From the NCBI GenBank assembly GCA_028289455.1, contig JANQPN010000081.1, forward strand, positions 1 through 51,952: a stretch of 51,952 nucleotides of DNA. Direction: 5' to 3'. A program made the translations under genes and the position numbers. Numbering within the stretch: the stretch's first letter is position 1; the number at the start of each line of letters is the position of its first letter. Below are positions 17,263-26,839 of the stretch, piece by piece. This DNA is from Wenzhouxiangellaceae bacterium (GTDB taxonomy: Bacteria > Pseudomonadota > Gammaproteobacteria > Xanthomonadales > Wenzhouxiangellaceae). The notes under the pieces are model-generated. The model was not told the origin of the DNA. It made no database searches and saw only the letters and a program-made list of their open reading frames with translations.

Positions 17263-20200
17263 CACACTGGCTGAACCCCGAACGCGTCGAACAACTGCAA
17301 ACGGCACTGCGGCAACGCATACTGGTTATCGACGGTGCCATGGGCACCATGGTGCAGCAATATCAGCTGGATGAACATGGTTACCGGGGACAGCGCTTTT
17401 CCGGGCATTCCCACGATCTGCAGGGCAACAACGATCTGCTGACACTGACGCAGCCGCAGATCATCAGTGACATCCATAAAGCTTATCTGGATGCCGGTGC
17501 CGACCTGATAGAAACCAATACCTTTAATGCCAACTCTGTTTCACAGGCCGATTACGCGCTTGAACCACTGGTCGGTGAACTAAATTATCAATCAGCACTG
17601 CTGGCCAGAAAGGCAGCCGACCGGCAAACAGCCCTGACACCTGAACGCCCACGCTTTGTACTCGGTGCACTCGGCCCCACCAACCGGACTGCCTCACTGT
17701 CACCGGATGTTTCCAACCCGGGCTACCGCAACATCAGTTTTGCTGAATTGCACAATGCCTATCTGGAAGCCACCAAAGCGCTGATCGACGGTGGTGTGGA
17801 TGCCCTGATCATCGAAACCATATTCGACACACTCAACTGCAAAGCCGCTATCGCTGCCTGTCTGGATGTGTTCACTGAACTGGGCGGGAAATTACCTCTG
17901 CTGATTTCAGGCACCATCACTGACCAGAGCGGACGTACTTTATCGGGCCAGACGCTGACGGCTTTCTGGCATTCCATCCGACATGCGCAGCCATTTGCGG
18001 TTGGTCTTAACTGCGCACTGGGTGCACAGGAACTGACACCATATGTTCAGGAGCTGTCGGAAATTGCCGACTGTCCGGTATTCACCTATCCCAATGCCGG
18101 CCTGCCGAATGAACTCGGCGGGTATGATCAGACCCCGCAGGAAATGGGGCAATGCCTGGGCGATTTTGCCAACCACGGCTGGCTGAACATGGCAGGCGGC
18201 TGCTGCGGCACCACGCCAGAACATATTGCTGCCATTGACCGGGCACTTGACGGACATAGCCCACGCGTACCGCCAGAGATTCAACGCTATACACGGCTGT
18301 CGGGAATTGAAGCTCTGACGCTGACGCCTGACCTGAACTTCATCAACGTGGGTGAACGCACCAACGTTACCGGCTCTGCGATTTTCCGTAAATTAATCGA
18401 GCAGGATAACTATGAACAGGCGCTCACTGTTGCCCGACAGCAGGTTGAAAACGGTGCTCAGATCATCGATATCAATATGGATGAAGGTTTGCTGGACTCC
18501 CACGCAGCCATGGTCAGGTTCCTCAATCTGATCGCTTCGGAGCCTGATATCTCCAGAGTCCCCATAATGCTGGACTCATCCGAATTCAGCGTGCTGGAAG
18601 CCGGCCTGCAATGCATCCAGGGCAAAGGCATTGTCAATTCCATCAGCCTGAAAGAAGGTGAACAGCCTTTTCTACAACAGGCGCGCTGCATCCAGCGCTA
18701 CGGCGCCGCGGTGGTGATCATGGCCTTTGATGAACAGGGCCAGGCGGATAATCTGCAACGGCGTATCGAGATCTGCAAAAGGGCTTATCAACTGCTGACT
18801 GAAACAGTCGGGATGCTGCCTGAAGACATAATCTTCGACCCGAACATATTTGCAGTGGCCACCGGTATACCTGAACACAACCGTTATGCTCTGGACTTTA
18901 TCGAGGCAACCCGCTGGATTCGTGACAATCTGCCGCATGTGCACATCTCCGGCGGCGTCAGCAATCTGTCATTTTCATTCCGTGGCAATAACAGTGTGCG
19001 TGAAGCCATGCATTCGGTATTTCTGTATCACGCCATAAGGGCCGGCATGGATATGGGAATCGTCAACGCCGGGCAACTGACGGTCTACGATGATATTCCC
19101 GAACAGCTGCGCACTGCTGTTGAGGCAGTCATCCTGAATCACAACGAACAAGCCGGTGAAAGGCTGCTGGGGATTGCTCAGGAATTTGCTGGGACCGGCA
19201 GCAGCCGGAACCGGCAGGCCGATGATAGCTGGCGCGAGCTGCCCATCAATCAGCGGCTGTCCCATGCCCTGGTACACGGTATTGACAGCCACATTGAGGC
19301 AGACACCGAACAGGCCAGGCAACAGGCCGAACAGGCGCTGGATGTGATTGAAGGGCCATTGATGGATGGCATGAACGTGGTTGGCGATCTGTTTGGTTCC
19401 GGCAAAATGTTTTTACCGCAGGTGGTTAAAAGCGCCCGGGTAATGAAAAAAGCCGTGGCTCACCTGATTCCTTTCATCGAAGAGCAGCAGCGGCTGTCAG
19501 GCATCAGTTCGGATAAACCTAAAATTCTGATGGCGACGGTTAAAGGCGATGTCCATGACATCGGCAAGAACATTGTCGGCGTGGTACTGGCCTGCAATAA
19601 CTTTGAAGTCATTGATCTGGGCGTGATGGTACCAATGCAGACCATTATCGATAATGCTGTTAAACACCAGGTGGCACTGATCGGCTTATCCGGATTGATC
19701 ACTCCCTCATTACACGAGATGACGAAAGTAGCCAACGGCCTGCAGGAACGTGGCCTGGACCTGCCACTGCTGATCGGCGGTGCGACCACTTCTCGTGTGC
19801 ATACCGCCTTAAAAATCGCGCCTGAATATCAATCACCTACAATCTGGGTCAAAGATGCCTCGCGGGCAGTCGGGGTAGCACAAAAGCTGCTCAGCAGCGG
19901 AAAACCCGGCTATGTTGACGATGTGGCCAAAGAGTACGACAAAGTACGCCGCCAGCATGCCAACAAAAACAGACGCAAAGCTTTGTTACCGCTGGAGCAG
20001 GCACGCACCAACGCAACCCGGCTCAACTGGCAAGATCATCAACCGGTTAAACCCAGGCAAACCGGCATCCACCAGCTGAACGATATCAACCTCAAAGAGC
20101 TGGCCGAATACATCGACTGGGGGCCGTTTTTTACCAGCTGGGAAATTTCCGGCAAATACCCGGACCTGCTGGATGATCCGAATACCGGCGAAGCCGCCAG

Positions 20201-20942
20201 CCAACTGCTGGCAGACGCCAAAGACATGCTGGATAACATCATCAATCAGCAATGGCTCACAGCAAAAGTGGTTTACGGCTTATTGCCGGCCAAGCGTGAT
20301 GGTGATGATGTACTGGTGTTTACTGATGAATCCCGGCAGGAAATCCGTGAACGCCTGTGCTTTTTACGCCAGCAGAACTTCAGACAAAATGACAACCCCA
20401 ACCGCAGCCTAGCTGATTACATCGCCGTCGATGCAGATGACTGGATCGGGCTGTTTGCAGTAACCGCCGGGCTGAATATTGAGCCTCATGTTCAGCGTTA
20501 CGAACAGGACAACGACGACTACAACGCCATCATGCTGAAAGCACTGGCCGACAGGTTGGCTGAAGCACTGGCGGAGTGGTTGCACGCCAAAGTGAGGAGA
20601 GAGTTCTGGGGGTACGCAGACAATGAGAATCTCGACAATGACGAATTGATCGCAGAACAATATTCAGGCATCCGCCCTGCGCCCGGCTATCCCGCCTGTC
20701 CTGATCATACTGAAAAGCTGAAAATCTTCGACCTGCTGAGTGCTGAACAAAACATCGGCTTATCACTCACCGAGTCCATGGCCATGCTGCCGGCTGCCTC
20801 GGTCAGTGGCTACTATTTCAGCCATCCAGAGAGTCGGTATTTTGTTATCGGAAAACTGGGCGAGGATCAGCTTCAGGATTACGCAACACGCAAACAGTGG
20901 ACGCTTGATCAAGCCCGCCAATGGCTGGCAAATAACCTGTAA
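17259..20942 (+). CDS. metH: Cobalamin-dependent methionine synthase
   Basis: Cytoplasmic enzyme of 1227 residues, the normal full length, transferring the methyl group of 5-methyltetrahydrofolate to homocysteine. All modules are present in order. The homocysteine domain starts at VIDGAMGTMVQ and has zinc cysteines in VGLNCALG and GGCCGTTPEH. The folate domain includes FINVGERTNVTGS. The cobalamin-binding region follows, with DVHDIGKN (the DxHxxG lower-ligand motif). The C-terminal activation domain has RPAPGYPACPDH for S-adenosylmethionine. It is translationally coupled to the upstream ArsR-methyltransferase gene, which is probably its regulator. No cobalamin riboswitch was recognised upstream of the pair. 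The 224 bases after the stop hold no gene and contain the likely hut promoter. Confidence 0.98.
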   Translation: MTHWLNPERVEQLQTALRQRILVIDGAMGTMVQQYQLDEHGYRGQRFSGHSHDLQGNNDLLTLTQPQIISDIHKAYLDAGADLIETNTFNANSVSQADYALEPLVGELNYQSALLARKAADRQTALTPERPRFVLGALGPTNRTASLSPDVSNPGYRNISFAELHNAYLEATKALIDGGVDALIIETIFDTLNCKAAIAACLDVFTELGGKLPLLISGTITDQSGRTLSGQTLTAFWHSIRHAQPFAVGLNCALGAQELTPYVQELSEIADCPVFTYPNAGLPNELGGYDQTPQEMGQCLGDFANHGWLNMAGGCCGTTPEHIAAIDRALDGHSPRVPPEIQRYTRLSGIEALTLTPDLNFINVGERTNVTGSAIFRKLIEQDNYEQALTVARQQVENGAQIIDINMDEGLLDSHAAMVRFLNLIASEPDISRVPIMLDSSEFSVLEAGLQCIQGKGIVNSISLKEGEQPFLQQARCIQRYGAAVVIMAFDEQGQADNLQRRIEICKRAYQLLTETVGMLPEDIIFDPNIFAVATGIPEHNRYALDFIEATRWIRDNLPHVHISGGVSNLSFSFRGNNSVREAMHSVFLYHAIRAGMDMGIVNAGQLTVYDDIPEQLRTAVEAVILNHNEQAGERLLGIAQEFAGTGSSRNRQADDSWRELPINQRLSHALVHGIDSHIEADTEQARQQAEQALDVIEGPLMDGMNVVGDLFGSGKMFLPQVVKSARVMKKAVAHLIPFIEEQQRLSGISSDKPKILMATVKGDVHDIGKNIVGVVLACNNFEVIDLGVMVPMQTIIDNAVKHQVALIGLSGLITPSLHEMTKVANGLQERGLDLPLLIGGATTSRVHTALKIAPEYQSPTIWVKDASRAVGVAQKLLSSGKPGYVDDVAKEYDKVRRQHANKNRRKALLPLEQARTNATRLNWQDHQPVKPRQTGIHQLNDINLKELAEYIDWGPFFTSWEISGKYPDLLDDPNTGEAASQLLADAKDMLDNIINQQWLTAKVVYGLLPAKRDGDDVLVFTDESRQEIRERLCFLRQQNFRQNDNPNRSLADYIAVDADDWIGLFAVTAGLNIEPHVQRYEQDNDDYNAIMLKALADRLAEALAEWLHAKVRREFWGYADNENLDNDELIAEQYSGIRPAPGYPACPDHTEKLKIFDLLSAEQNIGLSLTESMAMLPAASVSGYYFSHPESRYFVIGKLGEDQLQDYATRKQWTLDQARQWLANNL

Positions 20943-21106
20943 CCACAGCATATACAGGTGGCGCAATACGCTACTGCTTATTTCGCCCAGCGCCGGGCTT
21001 CGACTCATAATGGGGTGAAATCATTGCATTAAACACCCTTCGTTCAGCTTAAATTCAAAGGTGGAAATCACCCTGGTCAGCTGGCAGCATTACCGGCAAA
21101 TAGAGA

Positions 21107-21137
21107 TTGACTGATCATCGGGTAAACATGGGATAAT
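21107..21137 (+). promoter_or_regulatory. Possible hut operon promoter
   Basis: TTGACT (21107-21112) and GATAAT (21132-21137) each match five of six consensus positions, with a slightly long 19-base spacer, about 30 bases before the hutU start. No HutC operator was recognised. Confidence 0.4.
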
Positions 21138-21166
21138 AGTCCCAATAACAGGATCAGAATAAACCT

Positions 21167-22855
21167 ATGTCCAACAACCGTCATGACCCCAACCGTACCA
21201 TCCAGTCGCCTACCGGCACGGAGCTGCACTGCGCCAACTGGCAGATCGAGGCCGCCTACCGGATGATTCAGAACAACCTGCATCCGGATGTGGCGGAAGA
21301 TCCGACCCGGCTGGTGGTTTACGGCGGCATCGGCCGTGCCGCACGAAACTGGGAATGCTTCGATAAAATTCTGGAAGTGCTGCAGCGGCTGCAGCCGGAT
21401 GAAACCCTGCTGGTGCAATCCGGGAAACCGGTCGGGGTATTCAAAACCCACACCGACGCGCCGCGGGTACTTATCGCCAATTCCAATCTGGTGCCGGCCT
21501 GGGCCAACTGGGAACACTTCAATGAACTGGACCGCAAGGGACTGATGATGTACGGCCAGATGACCGCCGGCAGCTGGATATACATCGCCAGCCAGGGCAT
21601 TGTTCAAGGCACCTATGAAACCTTCGCCGAAGCCGGCCGCCAGCATTTCGACGGTGACTGGAGTGGCCGCTGGATACTGACCGCAGGGCTGGGCGGCATG
21701 GGTGGCGCGCAGCCACTGGCAGCCAGCTTTGCCGGCGCCTGCTCCCTCAACGTGGAATGCCAGCAGTCCCGAATCGATTTCCGGCTGCGTACCCGTTACC
21801 TGGATGAACAGGCAGATGACCTGGATGACGCACTGGCGCGTATTCAGCGCTATTGCGATGCCGGCCAGGCCCGCTCTATCGGCCTGCTTGGCAATGCTGC
21901 AGACCTATTCCCTGAGCTGGTCACGCGAGCCCGTGCCGGCGGCATTAAACCGGACCTGGTTACCGACCAGACTTCAGCACACGATCTGGTCAACGGCTAT
22001 CTGCCGCAAGGCTGGACGGTGGAGCAATGGAAAGCGGCACAGGACGACCCTGACCAGTTCAAACAACTGTCTGAAGATGCAGCCCGCTCGTGTGCGGTGC
22101 ATGTCCAGGCCATGCTGGACTTCCATGGTATGGGTATTCCAACTGTGGATTACGGCAACAATATCCGTCAGGTGGCTTTAGATGAAGGCATCAACAATGC
22201 CTTTGACTTCCCCGGATTTGTGCCTGCCTACATCCGGCCCCTGTTCTGTGAGGGCAAAGGACCGTTCCGCTGGGTGGCGCTTTCCGGGGATCCTGAGGAT
22301 ATTCACAAAACCGACGCTAAACTGAAACAGCTGTTCCCGGAGAATCACAGCTTGCACCGCTGGCTGGACATGGCCTCAGAAAGAATTGCCTTCCAGGGCC
22401 TGCCGGCACGGATCTGCTGGCTGGGTCTGGGTGAGAGGCATCTGGCAGGGCTGGCATTCAATCAGATGGTTGAATCCGGTGAACTGAAGGGCCCAATTGT
22501 GATCGGCCGCGACCACCTGGATACCGGCTCGGTAGCTTCACCCAACCGTGAAACCGAAGCCATGCGGGACGGCTCGGATGCGGTCTCTGACTGGGCGTTG
22601 CTGAACGCCCTGCTGAACACCGCCGGCGGTGCCACCTGGGTATCACTGCATCACGGCGGTGGTGTGGGCATGGGCTACTCGCAGCATGCCGGTGTAGTCA
22701 TCGTGGCAGACGGTACAGAAGCAGCCGCCAGACGGCTGGAACGGGTGCTGTTTAACGACCCGGGCAGTGGGGTGATGCGTCATGCCGATGCCGGTTATCA
22801 ACTGGCTGCTGACACAGGCCGGAATAACAACCTCGACCTGCCGATGATTGATTAA
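21167..22855 (+). CDS. hutU: Urocanate hydratase
   Basis: Urocanase of 562 residues, normal length. It converts urocanate to 4-imidazolone-5-propionate in histidine degradation using tightly bound NAD+. Family sequences include the N-terminal YGGIGRAARNWECFD, QSGKPVGVFKTH, LTAGLGGMGGAQPLAASFAG (NAD-binding glycine-rich loop) and the C-terminal RDHLDTGSVASPNRETEAM and SLHHGGGVGMGYSQHAG. AGGA lies 13 bases before the ATG. It is the first gene of a hutU-hutG-hutI cluster with gaps of 28 and 11 bases. No histidine ammonia-lyase gene, the preceding step, is present in the window. Confidence 0.98.
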   Translation: MSNNRHDPNRTIQSPTGTELHCANWQIEAAYRMIQNNLHPDVAEDPTRLVVYGGIGRAARNWECFDKILEVLQRLQPDETLLVQSGKPVGVFKTHTDAPRVLIANSNLVPAWANWEHFNELDRKGLMMYGQMTAGSWIYIASQGIVQGTYETFAEAGRQHFDGDWSGRWILTAGLGGMGGAQPLAASFAGACSLNVECQQSRIDFRLRTRYLDEQADDLDDALARIQRYCDAGQARSIGLLGNAADLFPELVTRARAGGIKPDLVTDQTSAHDLVNGYLPQGWTVEQWKAAQDDPDQFKQLSEDAARSCAVHVQAMLDFHGMGIPTVDYGNNIRQVALDEGINNAFDFPGFVPAYIRPLFCEGKGPFRWVALSGDPEDIHKTDAKLKQLFPENHSLHRWLDMASERIAFQGLPARICWLGLGERHLAGLAFNQMVESGELKGPIVIGRDHLDTGSVASPNRETEAMRDGSDAVSDWALLNALLNTAGGATWVSLHHGGGVGMGYSQHAGVVIVADGTEAAARRLERVLFNDPGSGVMRHADAGYQLAADTGRNNNLDLPMID

Positions 22856-22883
22856 TGTGTCCTCGCCATAGCGGAAGCTGCAG

Positions 22884-23882
22884 ATGTTAATGAAAAACCA
22901 GACTTCTCAATCAAAAATCCCATCACCCTGGCAGGGCCGGGAAGATGCTGACGGCAGCCTGCGCTGGCATCAGACAGTTGCCTGTCTGGATACTGAGCTG
23001 CAGGCCGTCAATGACCTGACCAGTGCTGATCTCGCCGGCAAAATTGCCTTGCTGGGTTATGCCTGCGACCAGGGTGTTGCCCGCAACCAGGGCCGTACCG
23101 GGGCTATTGAAGGTCCGCGCGTACTGCGCAGCGCACTGGCCGGCCTGCCACGGCCGGACAGCGATGTGATTGACCTGGGTGACATCGATACCCGCCCTGA
23201 CAAGCTGACCATGGAACAGGCCCAGGCGTTGCTGGCAGCCAATGTTGCCCATTGCCTCGACAAACAGGCTTTTCCAGTGATACTGGGAGGCGGGCACGAT
23301 ATCGCTTTCGGCTCATTCAGCGGACTGGCGCAACATCTGCAAAGGCACGGCGAAGCCATGCCGTCTATCGGCATTATCAACTTCGATGCACACTTTGACC
23401 TCAGGCGCGACCCGCAACCCAGTTCCGGAACACCTTTCGAACAGATTGCCGGACTCTGCGAAAACCATATCTGGCCGTTTAATTACCTTTGCCTGGGCAT
23501 CAGCCAGTTCGCCAATACACCAGTGCTTTATGACACCGCCTGCAACCGGCAGGTGCGCTGGCTTAGTGATGAACAGCTGACACCGGCTCGGCTGGATCTG
23601 GCATTGAGTGCGGTGAGTGAATTCATCCGCGACAAAGACTACCTGTATTTGTCGTTCTGCCTGGATGTGCTGCCTGCGCACATTGCGCCCGGCGTCAGTG
23701 CCCCGGCTGCGCGCGGAGTAGATCTGGCGGTCATAGAGCCGTTGTTGGATGCGGTCCTGCAATCCGGCAAGGTTATTCTGACTGACATCGCCGAAATGAA
23801 CCCCCGCTACGATATTGACGGCCGGACCGCACGTATAGCCGCCCGGCTGATTGCGCGAATGGTTCGCCGCCACAGCCAATAA
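22884..23882 (+). CDS. hutG: Formimidoylglutamase (arginase/agmatinase family)
   Basis: Ureohydrolase-fold enzyme of 332 residues. The binuclear manganese site residues are visible: GGGHDIAFG, NFDAHFDLR and SFCLDVLPAHIAPGVSAPA. In the hut cluster the expected reaction is N-formimidoyl-L-glutamate to L-glutamate plus formamide, the one-step route. Position between hutU and hutI supports this assignment over arginase or agmatinase. The N-terminus is MLMKN; either of the two Met codons could be used. Confidence 0.92.
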   Translation: MLMKNQTSQSKIPSPWQGREDADGSLRWHQTVACLDTELQAVNDLTSADLAGKIALLGYACDQGVARNQGRTGAIEGPRVLRSALAGLPRPDSDVIDLGDIDTRPDKLTMEQAQALLAANVAHCLDKQAFPVILGGGHDIAFGSFSGLAQHLQRHGEAMPSIGIINFDAHFDLRRDPQPSSGTPFEQIAGLCENHIWPFNYLCLGISQFANTPVLYDTACNRQVRWLSDEQLTPARLDLALSAVSEFIRDKDYLYLSFCLDVLPAHIAPGVSAPAARGVDLAVIEPLLDAVLQSGKVILTDIAEMNPRYDIDGRTARIAARLIARMVRRHSQ

Positions 23883-23893
23883 CACAACCTGTC

Positions 23894-25108
23894 TTGAACA
23901 CTTCGACCCGACACTCACTGTTACTGCGAAATGCCAATATGGCCACCATGGCCGGAAGTGGCTATGGGACCATCGAAAACGCCGCCCTGCTGGTTGATCT
24001 CGAGAATAAAATTACCTGGCTGGGCCCCGATAAAGCGATTCCTGTCGAAGCCGACCCGGAGCAGGAACTCGACTGTCATCAGCGCTGGATTACCCCCGGG
24101 CTGATCGACTGCCATACACACCTGGTCTACGCCGGTAATCGCAGTGATGAGTTTGAGCAGCGGCTGCAGGGAATCAGCTATGCCGATATCGCACGGCGCG
24201 GCGGCGGCATTCAAAGTACGGTCCGGTCTACCCGTGAGGCTGACTTTGAGATGCTTCTGGATGCCACTGTACAACGAGCTTCCATATTGGTCGGTGAAGG
24301 TGTTACCCGCATTGAAATAAAGTCCGGTTACGGGCTGGATCTGGACAGCGAGCGTCGCATGCTGCAAGTGGCACGTGCAGTGAGCGGGCATCTGCCGGTA
24401 AAAGTCCACACCACTTTTCTGGGCGCGCATGCGCTGCCGCTGGAATTCTCCGGTGATCCGGACGGTTACATCGAACATATCTGCACATCCATGCTACCGG
24501 CACTGGCTGCCGACGGCCTGATTGATGCCGTTGACGGTTTTTGTGAATCCATCGGCTTTTCAACGATGGAGATCGAGCGGCTGTTTCGCCGGGCGCAACA
24601 GCTGAACCTGCCGGTTAAACTGCATGCAGAGCAGTTATCCAACCAACATGGCGCCGAACTGGTCGCCCGTTATAAGGGATTGTCGGCTGATCATCTGGAG
24701 TATCTGGATGAACCCGGAATCCGGGCAATGGCCGCTGCCGGGACGGTTGCCACCTTGTTACCCGGCGCATTTTATTACCTGAACGAAACCAGGCTGCCGC
24801 CCATCGCAGGGCTTCGCGAACATGCTGTCCCGATGGCTATTGCCACTGATCACAACCCCGGCACATCGCCTGTGCTGTCGCTGTTGACCTGTATGAACAT
24901 GGGCTGTGTGTTATTCGGACTGCGGCCTGATGAAGCATTGGCTGGTGTTACCCGCCATGCCGCCAAAGCCCTTGGCGTTGATCATTTGTGCGGCACATTG
25001 CAGCCAGGCAAGCTGGCTGAGCTGGCCATCTGGAACATCGATCAGCCGGTGGATCTGGTGTACAGCATTGGACAAAACCCCTGTGATTCGACTATTCAAA
25101 AGGGATAG
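23894..25108 (+). CDS. hutI: Imidazolonepropionase
   Basis: Amidohydrolase-family metalloenzyme of 404 residues that opens the ring of 4-imidazolone-5-propionate to give N-formimidoyl-L-glutamate, the substrate of the upstream hutG product. The metal-binding DCHTHLVYAGNR, the substrate loop KSGYGLDLDSE, KLHAEQLSNQHGAEL and ATDHNPGTSP are characteristic. The start is a TTG at 23894, 11 bases after the hutG stop, giving N-terminal LNTSTRHSLLLRN; no strong ribosome site is visible, so translation may depend on coupling to hutG. It is the last gene of the cluster. Confidence 0.95.
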   Translation: MNTSTRHSLLLRNANMATMAGSGYGTIENAALLVDLENKITWLGPDKAIPVEADPEQELDCHQRWITPGLIDCHTHLVYAGNRSDEFEQRLQGISYADIARRGGGIQSTVRSTREADFEMLLDATVQRASILVGEGVTRIEIKSGYGLDLDSERRMLQVARAVSGHLPVKVHTTFLGAHALPLEFSGDPDGYIEHICTSMLPALAADGLIDAVDGFCESIGFSTMEIERLFRRAQQLNLPVKLHAEQLSNQHGAELVARYKGLSADHLEYLDEPGIRAMAAAGTVATLLPGAFYYLNETRLPPIAGLREHAVPMAIATDHNPGTSPVLSLLTCMNMGCVLFGLRPDEALAGVTRHAAKALGVDHLCGTLQPGKLAELAIWNIDQPVDLVYSIGQNPCDSTIQKG

Positions 25109-25305
25109 CTGAGAGAGCTCAAAAATCCAATGTCCGGGTATGCACCGCAACCGGTGTCACATTCACCGGCAATACAACAGATTCGCACGGCACCAGCATT
25201 ACCCAATACGAATGCAATGTGACCTCTGTGAAAGGCGTAACGTCAAGACAGTCTTCTCTTGAACGTCACGTACTATCGGATAACTTTTAACAGCCGAGCA
25301 GTATG

Positions 25306-25331
25306 AGTCCGGGCTGTTTATAGCCCGGACT
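25306..25331. terminator. Stem-loop terminator between convergent genes
   Basis: AGTCCGGGCT (25306-25315) and AGCCCGGACT (25322-25331) form a perfect 10-bp stem with a 6-base loop in the gap between hutI and the methionine gamma-lyase gene. It lies 14 bases beyond the lyase stop and probably ends that transcript; T-richness is poor on both sides. Confidence 0.6.
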
Positions 25332-25344
25332 GGCAGTTAATTTA

Positions 25345-26559
25345 TCACGCCACCTGACGCACATCCGCCAGCCTGGTCAGCGACTGCTCAGTATCAGCCA
25401 GCAGGTCATCAACATCCTCCAGTCCGGCTGACACCCTGATCAACCCGTCACTGATCAGATGTTCCTCACGTTGTTCTGCGGTATAAGTGGAATGGGTCAT
25501 GCTGGCCGGGTGCTGTGCCAGTGTTTCTGCATCACCCAGACTGACTGCGCGTTTGATCAGCTGCAGGTTGTTCATAAAACCAATACCTGCAGCCATACCG
25601 CCATGCAGCTCAAACGCCAGCATACCTCCTGCCAGACTCATCTGCTGCTCAGCCAGACGACGTTGCGGAAAGTTATCCAGGCCCGGGTAATAAACCGATG
25701 CCACCAATGGATGGCTGCACAGGTATTCAGCCAGCCGCAGGGCATTGCTGCTATGGCGTTCCATCCGGATTGCCAGCGTTTTCAGGCCGCGGATAATCAG
25801 ATAGGCGTCCTGAGCCGACAGCACAGAACCGGTCATGTCTTTAACGCCAAATAGCCTGACCTGTTCGATCTGTTCCTGTGGACCAACGACTGCTCCGGCA
25901 ATCAGGTCTCCATGACCATTCAGGTATTTGGTGGCCGAATGCACCACAAAATCAGCGCCCATTCTGACCGGCTGCTGCAGATACGGCGTACAGTAGGTAT
26001 TATCCACCACCACCCAGGCGCCCTGTTGCCGGGCAATTTCGCTGACGGCAGCAATATCCACCAACCGCATGTTGGGATTGGCCGGCGTTTCAAAATAAAC
26101 CACTTTGGTGCGCTTTGAAATGACCTGCTGCAGCTCATCTACAGTGGTCAGGTCCAAATGACGTACGCGTACACCATGTCGCGCCAGTCCATGGTTGAAA
26201 AAACTGAAAGTGCAACCGTAAAGGGTCTTATCAACAATAATTTCATCACCGGGTTGCAACAGCGTCCACAGCAGTGAAGTAATGGCCCCCATACCCGAAG
26301 CGGTGCTCAACCCGGCTTCCGCCCCCTCCAATACGGCCAGACGTGATTCCAGCAAACTGTTGGTGGGGTTTCCCAGACGACTGTAGATATACCCATGCTG
26401 CTCACCGGCAAACCGTGCGCCTCCCTGCTCGGCGTTTTCAAATGCAAAAGTCGACGACATGCATACCGATGGATTCAGAGCACCATGATTATCAGCGGCG
26501 CAGTAACCGTGGTGGATGGCGTTTGTGGCAAAACCAGCCGGCTTGGAAAATTCACTCAT
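25345..26559 (-). CDS. mdeA: Methionine gamma-lyase
   Basis: PLP enzyme of 404 residues in the cystathionine synthase/lyase family. It is expected to split L-methionine into methanethiol, 2-oxobutyrate and ammonia. The features favour methionine gamma-lyase over relatives: LYGCT with the Cys characteristic of this enzyme, YSRLGNPT (phosphate-contacting Tyr and Arg), FETPANPNM, VVDNTYCTPYLQ, the PLP lysine in VVHSATKYLNGHGD, and VKDMTG (Lys-Asp). A divergent Lrp-type regulator 280 bases away mirrors the Pseudomonas mdeR-mdeA arrangement. The ATG at 26559 has only a weak AGAAG-type site. The reaction links to methionine turnover, as metH lies nearby but in a different operon. Confidence 0.9.
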   Translation of the reverse strand: MSEFSKPAGFATNAIHHGYCAADNHGALNPSVCMSSTFAFENAEQGGARFAGEQHGYIYSRLGNPTNSLLESRLAVLEGAEAGLSTASGMGAITSLLWTLLQPGDEIIVDKTLYGCTFSFFNHGLARHGVRVRHLDLTTVDELQQVISKRTKVVYFETPANPNMRLVDIAAVSEIARQQGAWVVVDNTYCTPYLQQPVRMGADFVVHSATKYLNGHGDLIAGAVVGPQEQIEQVRLFGVKDMTGSVLSAQDAYLIIRGLKTLAIRMERHSSNALRLAEYLCSHPLVASVYYPGLDNFPQRRLAEQQMSLAGGMLAFELHGGMAAGIGFMNNLQLIKRAVSLGDAETLAQHPASMTHSTYTAEQREEHLISDGLIRVSAGLEDVDDLLADTEQSLTRLADVRQVA

Positions 26560-26839
26560 TGTTTCGCTTCTGTAACTGCGTAATGGAATTTTGCATCAAC
26601 CGAACGGCAATTACTTTGCGTTTCATTCCTGGTTTTATATAATTTGAGCATTATTGTTTCTTTTTTTAAAATTTAATGAGATATTTATTGCTTAATATGG
26701 CTGTTTGAAGCTATTTTATAAGCTCAATTTGATGAGTGGCTTTTTACACTAACGGTCCGTTCAACTGACGAAACGCCGGTTAATTACAGCAGACGGTCAG
26801 ATTGCCAGACCTAATCACACCCTATTACCGTGCACCGAT
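26560..26839. promoter_or_regulatory. Divergent AT-rich control region (mdeA/Lrp-type)
   Basis: The 280 bases between the divergent genes hold no ORF of note and are clearly richer in A+T than their neighbours, as expected for an Lrp-family binding region. TATAAT occurs at 26638-26643 on the plus strand, without a convincing -35. An imperfect repeat (AGCTAT...ATAAGCT, near 26709-26724) could be an operator, but no site can be assigned with certainty. Confidence 0.4.

Noticed and set aside
20985..20998. Terminator after metH
   Set aside because: GCCC/GGGC gives only a 4-bp stem with a 6-base loop and no T-tract; too weak to call.
21077..21646. 189-codon minus-strand open frame at the start of hutU
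   Set aside because: Shadow of hutU; the plus frame contains conserved urocanase motifs from its first residues.
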